This document shows, one piece after another, positions 23,371 to 29,383 of a stretch of 29,383 bases of DNA. The position numbers and the translations under genes were made by a program. Each line of letters opens with the position of its first letter. Position 1 is the stretch's first letter. The notes below the pieces were generated by a model, which had not been told where the DNA came from, ran no database searches, and saw only the letters and a list, made by a program, of their open reading frames with translations. The stretch comes from Oscillospiraceae bacterium (lineage in GTDB: Bacteria; Bacillota_A; Clostridia; Oscillospirales; Ruminococcaceae), in contig JAFWUX010000167.1 of assembly GCA_017523995.1 (NCBI GenBank), forward strand, positions 1 to 29,383, given 5' to 3'.

Positions 23371-23937
23371 ATGTCTTCCACATCAGATGCGCAGATCATA
23401 TCGCTGTTTCACGCGCGCGATCAGAAAGCGCTCTCTGAAACACAGCAGAAATACGGCGGATTGTGCCACTGCATTGCGAAAAATATTCTCGGCTCGCGTG
23501 AGGATGCCGAAGAATGCCTGAACGATGCGCTCTATAAACTCTGGGAATCCATACCGCCTGCAAAGCCGAAAAATCTGGCGGCATATCTCAGCGTAACCGT
23601 GCGCAATCTCGCGTGCAACCGGCGCGAAGCCGCAAAAGCCGCAAAACGCGGCGGCGGGGAGCTGGATGTCGCACTCTCGGAGCTGGAGAATGTCCTTGCT
23701 TCGCCGGAGCGTCCGGATGCGGTGCTTGACACAATGGCGCTTTCCGATGCAATCAACCGGTTTCTGGGCGATTTGGAGGCGGAGACGCGCGTCATGTTCG
23801 TGCTGCGCTACTGGGGCGATCTGACGATCAGGGAGATTGCCGATAAATGCGGCGCCGGACAGAGCAAGGTCAAGATGACGCTGCTGCGGACGCGCAATGA
23901 TCTGAAAGCATTTCTTGAGGAGGAGGGTTTGCGATGA
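23371..23937 (+). CDS. ECF-type RNA polymerase sigma factor
   Basis: The 188-residue protein has the two domains of extracytoplasmic-function sigma factors. Sigma-2 covers about residues 10-85 (DAEECLNDALYKLWESIPP, then NLAAYLSVTVRNLACNRRE). Sigma-4 covers about 130-185, with a clear helix-turn-helix (LTIREIADKCGAGQSKVKMTL). It directs RNA polymerase to a regulon that cannot be read from this window. The start is the ATG at 23371 with AAAGGGG before it. The stop overlaps the start of the next gene by four bases (ATGA), which is typical of a sigma factor and its anti-sigma partner. Confidence 0.92.
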   Translation: MSSTSDAQIISLFHARDQKALSETQQKYGGLCHCIAKNILGSREDAEECLNDALYKLWESIPPAKPKNLAAYLSVTVRNLACNRREAAKAAKRGGGELDVALSELENVLASPERPDAVLDTMALSDAINRFLGDLEAETRVMFVLRYWGDLTIREIADKCGAGQSKVKMTLLRTRNDLKAFLEEEGLR

Positions 23938-26909
23938 GGGAACAGGACTATATGAAAATCATGAACAATCTCCGCGAGGATTACATTACGGAAGCCGTCA
24001 GCTGGGACGGCACGGAACAGAAGAACCGCCGCGCGATCAAACGGCTGAGCCTCGGCGTCGGGGCAATTGCTGCGGCATTCGCGGTTGTAGTCGGCGGCAT
24101 CGGCTACGGCGTATACCGCGACCGGCTCTCTGCAAATTCAAATCATGATCCAAACAACAGCGAGATCGAGCTTGAGCAGATCAATGTCCTCGGCGGGCAC
24201 GGCGAGATCCGCGGCTATATCGGCTCGGACGGAGAAGGCTTTTTCCGCGATGATACGTATTTTTACCGCAACGGTTTCAAATGGGCGACTGACGGCAGCA
24301 CGGACATGATTCTGAATTATGACAGCGGTCAGCGTCAGCAGGAGCTTCTGACAGACGGCGAACAGCTCTATATACAGCATGACGGCAATGTCTATGTCAC
24401 GGACAGCTACGGAGAGGAGACACTTGCTTTTTCAATGGATGAGCTGAGTATGGTAAGGCGCATTCAGAAGCTCTCGAACGGCGATTATTTCGCGCTGGGT
24501 TACATGGACACTGACAGTACCGGCGCTGCGGCAGTCCTCTACCATACCGCGACCGGCGAAAGTGAAGAGATCACATTATTAGAAGATACAGTCAGCAGCA
24601 ATCCAAATCCGGAAAATGCGATCTGTAAATTCAAGTACCGGTTTGATGACAGCAGGGAAGGTTACTATTTTTGGAATTCGGATAAACGGCGCGTGGACTA
24701 TATGTGTCTGACAGATCCGGAATCGCAGGAAGACAAGAGCTTCAAAGGCATCAACTGCGAAGATTTCCAGTTCACCGGATTTGCTGTTGAAGATGATACG
24801 CTTTACTATGAGTACTGCTCGACAACCAGCTTCAATGACGGTCCCTACCGCACCGTGACCGAATATCACACGATGAAGCGCGGCGGTGCGAATGAATTTG
24901 GCCTGCGCGGCGATTATGCTGTGTCAACGCAGGATGCTGAAAACGAATCTCCCTGCTTCAGCATCTTCGGGGAGCAGTATGTCTACGGCTTCATGCAGAA
25001 GCAGACCGAGGCAGGGCTGCATTTCAAGGTGATGCGGAACCGCTTTGCAATGGATGACGGCGAGCAGGTTGTATTGGATGTTCCGGTGAGCGAGCTGTTC
25101 GGCGAGAATCCGCCTGACCGTCTGTTTTCTCCGACTTCGGTCGTCCTCGATACCGGCGATTATCTGATCTTCGATCTGGCGCATTACGGCGAAAACAGCA
25201 TTAAGAACGGCTATTGGCTGGTACAGCTCAATCTGGAGACCGGCGCGTGGTTCGGTCTCAGATATCCCGAGATTCCTGCGGAGTTCACCGGCGATCCGGA
25301 ACAGCAGGATTCCGATTCCGGTTTGTACGGCGAAGACCTTGCTTCCGGCTATTGCTCGCCGCTGGATTTCCCGCAGTATTATATTCCGCCTGAGAACGTT
25401 GATACGGATAACATCGAGTGTTACCGGATGCTGCCCTTTGCAAAGGCTTCTGCATCGGCACTTGACACCGCGGCACTCGGAGCGCATCTGCCGAACGGCG
25501 GTGCATGGAGCAGGCGCGATCCGGATGCAAAGCGCATGACCTATGATGAGGCGTTCAACTGCATCATAAACGGTTCAGTGCTGAATGCATGGGGGATCAT
25601 GGAGGAACTCTGCAAGCTCTCCGGCGGCTACGATGCAGAGGCATATCTCGAGGACAACATGCTTTCCGACCGCGAATTCTGGCTCGATGACAGCGGCAAG
25701 GAGTTTTTCTATGTGATCCTGTACGGAACGGACGGCGTGCCGGAAGAAATCTATCATGCGGAGTTCTACTTCTTTGAATATGATGAGAACGAAAAGCAGT
25801 ATCGCTACACCATGCTGCCGGACCGCTCGCAGCAGCGTATGTCGGGCAGACAGACGAACGGTATGAATTTCCTCGGCGGAACCGGAATCGTGCATCCGCT
25901 CAGCCGCAGTCTTGCGGAGGACGATGAATGGTATTATGATCTGGAGTATGCACGCCGCGCAAAAAAAGATGCGGATGCACCTGAGCTGAAATATGAGCCG
26001 CTGCCGGATGAAATCCAGCAGAGAGTGGGACCGAAAGGCGCGCTGGCTGTCATGACGGACGGCATCAGCTATTACGAGGCGGAAGGCTCCTCACTTTACC
26101 GCCTTGACAATGACGGCTCGCGGCACTCCGTGATGCTCCATTGTGATGAGATGGCAGGAATTGATCCGGATTCGATCGCATATTATCAGCTTTACATGAT
26201 GGAAGATGACAAGCTCTTTGTTCTGATCGGCGGAGAGACCGAAGGCTCCCGTGAGGCGCGTCTGATCCCGCTGCTCGCTGATGTCAAGGCCGATGTTGTG
26301 ACGCCGCTGACAAGTCAGGGCGATACAGCGGAGGAGCAGCTTCAGAGCTGGGTGTACGGCTCCTATACCCCGCAGCGGATCTACACGGCTTCTCATAACG
26401 GCAGCATGCTGAATATGTATCGCGCGGAGGATTATGCGGAATCCTGCATCTCGCTGAATCTCACAATGCATGCGGATGTGCATCTGACCGATGACAAGTG
26501 GTTTGTCGGCGAGGACGGAAAGCTCTGGTTTATCTGGCAGAACGGCTGGTATTCGATGGAACTCGATGACCGGAAGGATGATTATCTGGAGCCGAAGCTC
26601 GTATCTGATAAGATCCCGAATTTTGCAGACTGTGAGCCGATCAGAGGCACGATGAAAATGCTGACATATCTCTCACCGTATGAATCCGCTGAACAGACCG
26701 GCGTGCAGCTCTGCAATTATGACGGCACCGATGCAGAAGAATTGCTGAACGGTTCTCCGTGCACAATACGCGGTGCATTCTGTGATAACGGCGTATACCA
26801 TATTGCAGCAGATGTCGGATCGGCTGATGATCCGCAGCATCCGCTGAAAACCGTGTTCATCACAAAAGACGGCAGCAGCGTCAGCACCGTCGGCGTCGGG
26901 GGAGAATAA
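23934..26909 (+). CDS. Large membrane-anchored protein, probable anti-sigma factor or sensor
   Basis: The 991-residue protein begins inside the sigma factor stop codon, with AGGAGGAGGG 6 bases before the ATG. A short cytoplasmic part (1-38) precedes one membrane helix at about 39-61 (LGVGAIAAAFAVVVGGIGYG); the remaining 930 residues should be outside. The outer region is rich in short beta strands with repeated DG and aromatic motifs (DGEQLYIQHDGNVYVTD, DGSTDMILNYDSGQ, EDGKLWFIWQNGWYSM), a pattern that suggests a beta-propeller, but no named family is certain. Coupling to the sigma gene suggests that the short inner part binds the sigma factor and the outer part senses a ligand. No classical zinc anti-sigma motif (HxxxCxxC) is present. 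It is the last gene before a double cassette region. Confidence 0.8.
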   Translation: MREQDYMKIMNNLREDYITEAVSWDGTEQKNRRAIKRLSLGVGAIAAAFAVVVGGIGYGVYRDRLSANSNHDPNNSEIELEQINVLGGHGEIRGYIGSDGEGFFRDDTYFYRNGFKWATDGSTDMILNYDSGQRQQELLTDGEQLYIQHDGNVYVTDSYGEETLAFSMDELSMVRRIQKLSNGDYFALGYMDTDSTGAAAVLYHTATGESEEITLLEDTVSSNPNPENAICKFKYRFDDSREGYYFWNSDKRRVDYMCLTDPESQEDKSFKGINCEDFQFTGFAVEDDTLYYEYCSTTSFNDGPYRTVTEYHTMKRGGANEFGLRGDYAVSTQDAENESPCFSIFGEQYVYGFMQKQTEAGLHFKVMRNRFAMDDGEQVVLDVPVSELFGENPPDRLFSPTSVVLDTGDYLIFDLAHYGENSIKNGYWLVQLNLETGAWFGLRYPEIPAEFTGDPEQQDSDSGLYGEDLASGYCSPLDFPQYYIPPENVDTDNIECYRMLPFAKASASALDTAALGAHLPNGGAWSRRDPDAKRMTYDEAFNCIINGSVLNAWGIMEELCKLSGGYDAEAYLEDNMLSDREFWLDDSGKEFFYVILYGTDGVPEEIYHAEFYFFEYDENEKQYRYTMLPDRSQQRMSGRQTNGMNFLGGTGIVHPLSRSLAEDDEWYYDLEYARRAKKDADAPELKYEPLPDEIQQRVGPKGALAVMTDGISYYEAEGSSLYRLDNDGSRHSVMLHCDEMAGIDPDSIAYYQLYMMEDDKLFVLIGGETEGSREARLIPLLADVKADVVTPLTSQGDTAEEQLQSWVYGSYTPQRIYTASHNGSMLNMYRAEDYAESCISLNLTMHADVHLTDDKWFVGEDGKLWFIWQNGWYSMELDDRKDDYLEPKLVSDKIPNFADCEPIRGTMKMLTYLSPYESAEQTGVQLCNYDGTDAEELLNGSPCTIRGAFCDNGVYHIAADVGSADDPQHPLKTVFITKDGSSVSTVGVGGE

Positions 26910-27045
26910 GGTATCGCTTTGCGATGATTGATAATGGGGACTCCGTCCCCAAGCCCCTGCTGGGGATATTATCCCCAGACCCCGTTTTTATGTTGAAATA
27001 GAATGAAGCCGCTCCAATTGGCGTTGATTAGAGCGGCTTCGTTTT
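26909..27045 (+). repeat. Mosaic hairpin cassette 3 (left arm and terminator only)
   Basis: The border AGGTATCGC/GCGAT overlaps the last base of the TAA stop at 26907-26909. Then come GGGGAC/GTCCCC (26936-26950), CTGGGGAT/ATCCCCAG (26960-26978) and a terminator. The expected right arm is missing; the palindrome cluster at 27100-27221 stands in its place. Confidence 0.8.
27005..27045 (+). terminator. Terminator of the ECF sigma operon
   Basis: The stem GAAGCCGCTC (27005-27014) / GAGCGGCTTC (27031-27040) is followed by GTTTT. It carries the AAGCCGCT stem base shared by the other cassette terminators. Confidence 0.8.
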
Positions 27046-27099
27046 GGGCGCACAGCATATCGAAAGTTTTGGTCGCGCTTTTTCAAAAGCTCGCAGAGT

Positions 27100-27221
27100 C
27101 CAGAGGCAGCGCCTCTGGTCGCGCATCGCAATGCGCGAAATCTCTTAGCGTAGTAAGAGCTCGGGGGCTTGGGCGCCTGCGATAGAGGCGCCCATTCTAT
27201 AATAGCATCCGCGCAGCGGAT
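27100..27221. repeat. Cluster of five palindromes
   Basis: Five perfect inverted repeats follow each other: CCAGAGGC/GCCTCTGG (27100-27118), TCGCGCAT/ATGCGCGA (27119-27138), CTCTTA/TAAGAG (27142-27159), GGGCGCCT/AGGCGCCC (27171-27193) and ATCCGC/GCGGAT (27207-27221). A further GCTTTT/AAAAGC hairpin lies just to the left at about 27077-27090. No gene is visible here; the short open frames that cross it are by-products of the repeats. Confidence 0.8.
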
Positions 27222-27232
27222 ACTTCTTTTAA

Positions 27233-27482
27233 CGGTATCTTCGATGGATTTGGAATAGGGACTTACAGTATTGCTGCGCAAACTGTGCCTCAGACCCCGC
27301 TTAAGGGATACTATCCCTTAAGAATCCCGTTTTGATATGAAGAATATAGAAAAGCCGCTCCGTTCAACGATGATTGGAGCGGCTTTCTCTTATTTCCGTA
27401 TAAACATGGGGTCTGGGGATAATATCCCCAGCGAGGGGTTTGGGGGCGAGGAGCCCCCATTACAAATCCGTCGGAGACACCT
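27233..27482. repeat. Mosaic hairpin cassette 4
   Basis: Left arm: border GGTATCTTCGATGGATTT, an ACAGT/ACTGT hairpin (27266-27287) and CTTAAGGGATA/TATCCCTTAAG (27300-27322). Centre: a terminator (27351-27386). Right arm: CTGGGGAT/ATCCCCAG (27413-27431), GGGGGC/GCCCCC (27442-27458) and a border TCCGTCGGAGACACCT ending 3 bases before the stop of the leftward gene at 27486. Here the ACAGT and CTTAAGGG modules are in the left arm and the CTGGGG module in the right arm, the reverse of cassettes 1 and 2. Confidence 0.85.
27351..27386. terminator. Bidirectional terminator in cassette 4
   Basis: The stem AAAGCCGCTCC (27351-27361) / GGAGCGGCTTT (27376-27386) has a 14-base loop. CTCTTATTT follows on the plus strand and TCTATATTC on the minus strand. 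It should end the patatin-yfcE transcript. Confidence 0.75.
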
Positions 27483-27485
27483 CTT

Positions 27486-28040
27486 TCAGATAGAAAAGGC
27501 ATAGCGGTAGATTTCGCCTGCTAAGTTTTTCCAGAGGAACTGTGTACCGTCAAAGGTCATATAGCTGTGCGGCGAGTTTTCCTTCGGGATCGAGACCGAG
27601 CCCGGATTCATGAGCGTGAAGTCGCCGTGTTCGCCGCAGGGCTCGCAGACCGGAATATGCGTGTGACCGTGCAGCAGGATATCGCCCCTGTGCAGCGGCG
27701 GCAGATTCGCAGCATTCCAGACATGTCCGTGTGTTGCAAAGATCAGGCGGCTGCCCGCGGAGAGCAGGGCGTAATCTGCGAGCACCGGAAAATCGAGCAC
27801 CATCTGGTCAACCTCGGCTTCGCAGTTGCCGCGCACGCAGAGAATATCATTTGCAAGCGGATTGAGCATCGCAATGACCTCTTTCGGCGCATAGCCTTCC
27901 GGCAGATCGTTGCGCGGGCCGTGATAGAGCAGGTCGCCGAGCAGGAGCATGCGGTCTGCCCCTTCCGCTTCGTACCGCTGCAGAAGCTGTCTGCAAAAAT
28001 GCGCAGAGCCGTGGATATCCGATGCAATCAGCCATTTCAT
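27486..28040 (-). CDS. yfcE: YfcE/MJ0936-type metallophosphoesterase
   Basis: The 184-residue protein has all the metal-binding motifs of small calcineurin-like phosphodiesterases in order: SDIHG (near residue 7), GDLLYHGPRND (about 35-45), GNCE (about 72), THGH (about 103) and LHGHTH (about 123). Enzymes of this subgroup hydrolyse phosphodiesters in vitro with manganese; the natural substrate is uncertain. AAAGGAG lies upstream of the ATG. The start overlaps the stop of the patatin-like gene by four bases (ATGA), so the two are translated from one mRNA. Confidence 0.9.
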   Translation of the reverse strand: MKWLIASDIHGSAHFCRQLLQRYEAEGADRMLLLGDLLYHGPRNDLPEGYAPKEVIAMLNPLANDILCVRGNCEAEVDQMVLDFPVLADYALLSAGSRLIFATHGHVWNAANLPPLHRGDILLHGHTHIPVCEPCGEHGDFTLMNPGSVSIPKENSPHSYMTFDGTQFLWKNLAGEIYRYAFSI

Positions 28041-28966
28041 GTGATGTTTTCTCCTTTCAGATAGGCGCGCAGGCGGGCAATTTCGCGCTTGCCGTCCTGA
28101 TAGCCGAGGTCATAGAGCCTGCCGAGCTTTTCCATATCCGGCTCGAGGCGGCTGACGGTGATCTTCTGCGAGGGGGCAATCACGAAAATGCGTCCGGATG
28201 CGGCAAGGGCATCGACGGCATCGCATTCCTGATTATAGCGCACATCGCCCTGCCGCAGGACATCTGCGAATTCCGGATAGCTGCGGCGGTAGAAGTCCTC
28301 ACGCGAATGGCCGTGGAAATCATGGGACTTCACCGGCTTGCGGAACCCCTCGGGGCGGGTCTTGATAATGACGATATGTTTGAAACCGCGGTCAAGCGCC
28401 CACTGATACGGGATGTTGACACTGCATCCGCCGTCAAGGCAGGGATTCTGCCGGATCATCACCGGCTGCGAGATATACGGCATGGAGGCGGAGGCGCGCA
28501 CCGCCTGATAAATGCTTGAGCCTGAATCCTTGCCGATGAACTCCGGCTTTGCGGTTTTCAGATTCGTCACAACTGCGTAGAATTCGCGGCGCGGATCGTC
28601 AAAGCGCTGCCGGTTGAACGGCGGTACGCTCTCCATCTGCCCGAAGACGAAATCAAAGCCGATCAGACCGTGATTGCGCCGGATTGCGTGGAATCCGACA
28701 TAGCGGCTGTCATGCCGGTAGCGCAGATTGATGCGTCCGGAGCGGCCGATCTGACCGGAGACATAGTTCATGCCGTTCATCGCGCCGGCAGAGACGCCGA
28801 CCGTACACTGAAAATTCAAGTCTGCTTCCATGAGGGCATCCAGCACACCGGAGGTGTACACGCCGCGGAATGCGCCGCCTTCCAGCACGATGCAGCCCTC
28901 GGTGAGCTGCTCCGATGCCAGCGCTGCCGGTAATTCATAGATGCCGGAGTAAATCTGTTTTTTCAT
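28037..28966 (-). CDS. Patatin-like phospholipase
   Basis: The 309-residue protein shows the patatin catalytic dyad. The nucleophile is S59 in GVSAGAMNG (GxSxG) and the aspartate is D178 in LDGGCS, preceded by the oxyanion-hole glycines in EGGAFRGVYTSGVLDAL. No signal peptide or membrane segment is seen, so it should act in the cytoplasm on membrane lipids or acyl esters. Proteins of this YjjU-like group are common in Firmicutes and their substrates are mostly unknown. The frame opens at 28993, but the ATG at 28966 has AAGGAG before it and is preferred. It is the first gene of a two-gene operon with the YfcE-type esterase. Confidence 0.9.
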   Translation of the reverse strand: MKKQIYSGIYELPAALASEQLTEGCIVLEGGAFRGVYTSGVLDALMEADLNFQCTVGVSAGAMNGMNYVSGQIGRSGRINLRYRHDSRYVGFHAIRRNHGLIGFDFVFGQMESVPPFNRQRFDDPRREFYAVVTNLKTAKPEFIGKDSGSSIYQAVRASASMPYISQPVMIRQNPCLDGGCSVNIPYQWALDRGFKHIVIIKTRPEGFRKPVKSHDFHGHSREDFYRRSYPEFADVLRQGDVRYNQECDAVDALAASGRIFVIAPSQKITVSRLEPDMEKLGRLYDLGYQDGKREIARLRAYLKGENIT

Positions 28967-28996
28967 CGGTGATCTCCTTCCTGTTAACCACATCTA

Positions 28997-29025
28997 ATTA
29001 TACTCGCAGATGCGTGAAATGTCAA
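28997..29025 (-). promoter_or_regulatory. Consensus sigma-A promoter of the patatin-yfcE operon
   Basis: On the minus strand a perfect TTGACA (29020-29025) and a perfect TATAAT (28997-29002) are 17 bases apart. This is the best match to consensus in the window. The leader would be about 25 bases. Confidence 0.85.
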
Positions 29026-29033
29026 GGCGGAAA

Positions 29034-29213
29034 GAAATTAGAAATGAGAAATGAGAAATTAGAAATTGCGGTGTCCGCTGCGCGGACAATTTGAAATATA
29101 CGGCAGCAGAACCGACAATTGTTATGCGATAGTCCGAATGAAAGCAGACATATATAAATCATGCGCGAAGCGCATACAACAATTTCTCATTTCTAATTTC
29201 TCATTTCTCATTA
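29034..29213. repeat. Heptad-repeat element, long copy with inverted ends
   Basis: Five 7-base units (GAAATTA, GAAATGA, GAAATGA, GAAATTA, GAAATTG) lie at 29034-29068, and four inverted units (CAATTTC, TCATTTC, TAATTTC, TCATTTC) at 29180-29207. Between them are GTCCGC/GCGGAC (29073-29087), AATTTGAAATATA, and ATGCGC/GCGCAT (29161-29175). More inverted heptad-like units run on to about 29243. The inverted ends and the lack of an open frame suggest a non-coding mobile element, but a target-site duplication is not obvious. Confidence 0.7.
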
Positions 29214-29297
29214 TCTAACATTTCTAATTTCTCTTTATCTAATGTGTTATGATACAATAGATAGGTAACAGAGGGAATAGAAAAACAACTTCCAAAA

Positions 29298-29306
29298 TGA
29301 TATAAT
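29298..29306 (+). promoter_or_regulatory. Extended -10 promoter of the transposase-like gene
   Basis: TGATATAAT at 29298-29306 is an extended -10 element; the -35 position is weak. Transcription would start near 29313, that is after the left arm of the inverted repeat and before the right arm. Confidence 0.55.
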
Positions 29307-29349
29307 GTTAAGTACCACCAAAACACCAATATCAAAAAGGAAGTTGTTT

Positions 29350-29383
29350 ATGAACAGTATAACACAAGAAGCGCACTTTCGTC
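29350..29383 (+). CDS. Start of a probable transposase gene, truncated by the window
   Basis: Only eleven codons are visible (MNSITQEAHFR). AAAGGAAG lies upstream of the ATG, inside the right arm of an inverted repeat. The opening resembles transposases of helix-turn-helix plus integrase-core elements common in Clostridia, which often start with a similar Ser-Ile-Thr-Gln-Glu stretch, but this is too short to be sure. It could be any other gene. Confidence 0.4.
   Translation, partial: MNSITQEAHFR

Larger units (their letters stand above)
29283..29383 (+). mobile_element. Left end region of an insertion sequence, cut by the window edge
   Basis: A transposase-like reading frame starts at 29350 with its own promoter (29298-29306). 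An 11-base inverted repeat, AAACAACTTCC (29283-29293) and GGAAGTTGTTT (29339-29349), surrounds the promoter, and its right arm contains the ribosome binding site. The exact left end of the element cannot be fixed; it may lie near 29245, where a TGTTA...TAACA pair occurs. Confidence 0.45.

Noticed and set aside
23396..23795. Minus-strand frames across the ECF sigma gene
   Set aside because: Shadows of a gene with clear sigma-2 and sigma-4 domains on the plus strand.
27194..27206. TATAAT between palindromes as a promoter
   Set aside because: No -35 hexamer at a suitable distance and no gene downstream on the plus strand before a terminator.
26988..27281. Minus-strand open frame of 97 codons between the sigma operon and yfcE
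   Set aside because: It is made entirely of cassette parts and the palindrome cluster; it has no ribosome binding site and crosses a terminator.
29034..29243. CRISPR-like array
   Set aside because: The units are 7 bases long with no unique spacers and no cas genes nearby.

Overview
The window looks like a chromosomal segment of a cellulosome-forming, strictly anaerobic Firmicute of the Ruminococcus group (R. flavefaciens / R. champanellensis type). This is inferred from five secreted proteins carrying whole or partial dockerins, a dockerin-borne CotH-type kinase, a xylanase-like GH11/GH10 architecture, an indolepyruvate:ferredoxin oxidoreductase operon, whiA, strong GGAGG-type ribosome binding sites and a fairly GC-rich composition. 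No rRNA, tRNA, CRISPR or phage genes were seen. The species is not proven.

Layout. Positions 1-1134 hold the end of an unknown gene and whiA. 1210-3072 (minus) is an ABC exporter. 3422-6538 (minus) is a large secreted dockerin protein that reads as three degenerate GH11-like modules plus one degenerate GH10-like module; the catalytic glutamates appear largely lost. 6682-8899 (minus) is a LytTR response regulator followed closely by a dockerin-bearing M6-type metallopeptidase. 9275-11542 (plus) is a papain-type peptidase with half a dockerin and two cellulose-binding-like modules. 11663-15321 (minus) is an iorA-iorB-paaK operon for aryl pyruvate oxidation. 15454-18666 (minus) is a leucine-rich-repeat protein with a cysteine-peptidase-like domain and a C-terminal dockerin. 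19222-21798 (plus) is a dockerin / beta-helix / CotH kinase protein with a long structured leader. 22172-23107 (minus) is a one-pass membrane protein. 23371-26909 (plus) is an ECF sigma factor translationally overlapped with a membrane protein that is probably its anti-sigma or sensor partner. 27486-28966 (minus) is a patatin-like lipase with a YfcE-type phosphoesterase. From about 29283 an insertion sequence begins and runs off the end.

The cellulosomal proteins are three peptidase or peptidase-like proteins, one kinase-like protein and one pseudo-xylanase. The cluster therefore looks directed at protein processing, modification or binding at the cell surface or on the cellulosome rather than at polysaccharide hydrolysis. 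The LytTR regulator and the ECF sigma/partner pair are candidate regulators.

The most unusual non-coding structure is a family of mosaic cassettes (3167-3417, 21817-22161, 26909-27045, 27233-27482). Each starts within about 20 bases of a stop codon and has a terminator in the middle. In complete copies the two arms are inverted and built from interchangeable small hairpins. Between copies the hairpin stems change on both sides at once, so base pairing is kept while sequence is not. A second family is built from 7-base GAAATTA/GAAATGA units (23174-23231, 29034-29213).
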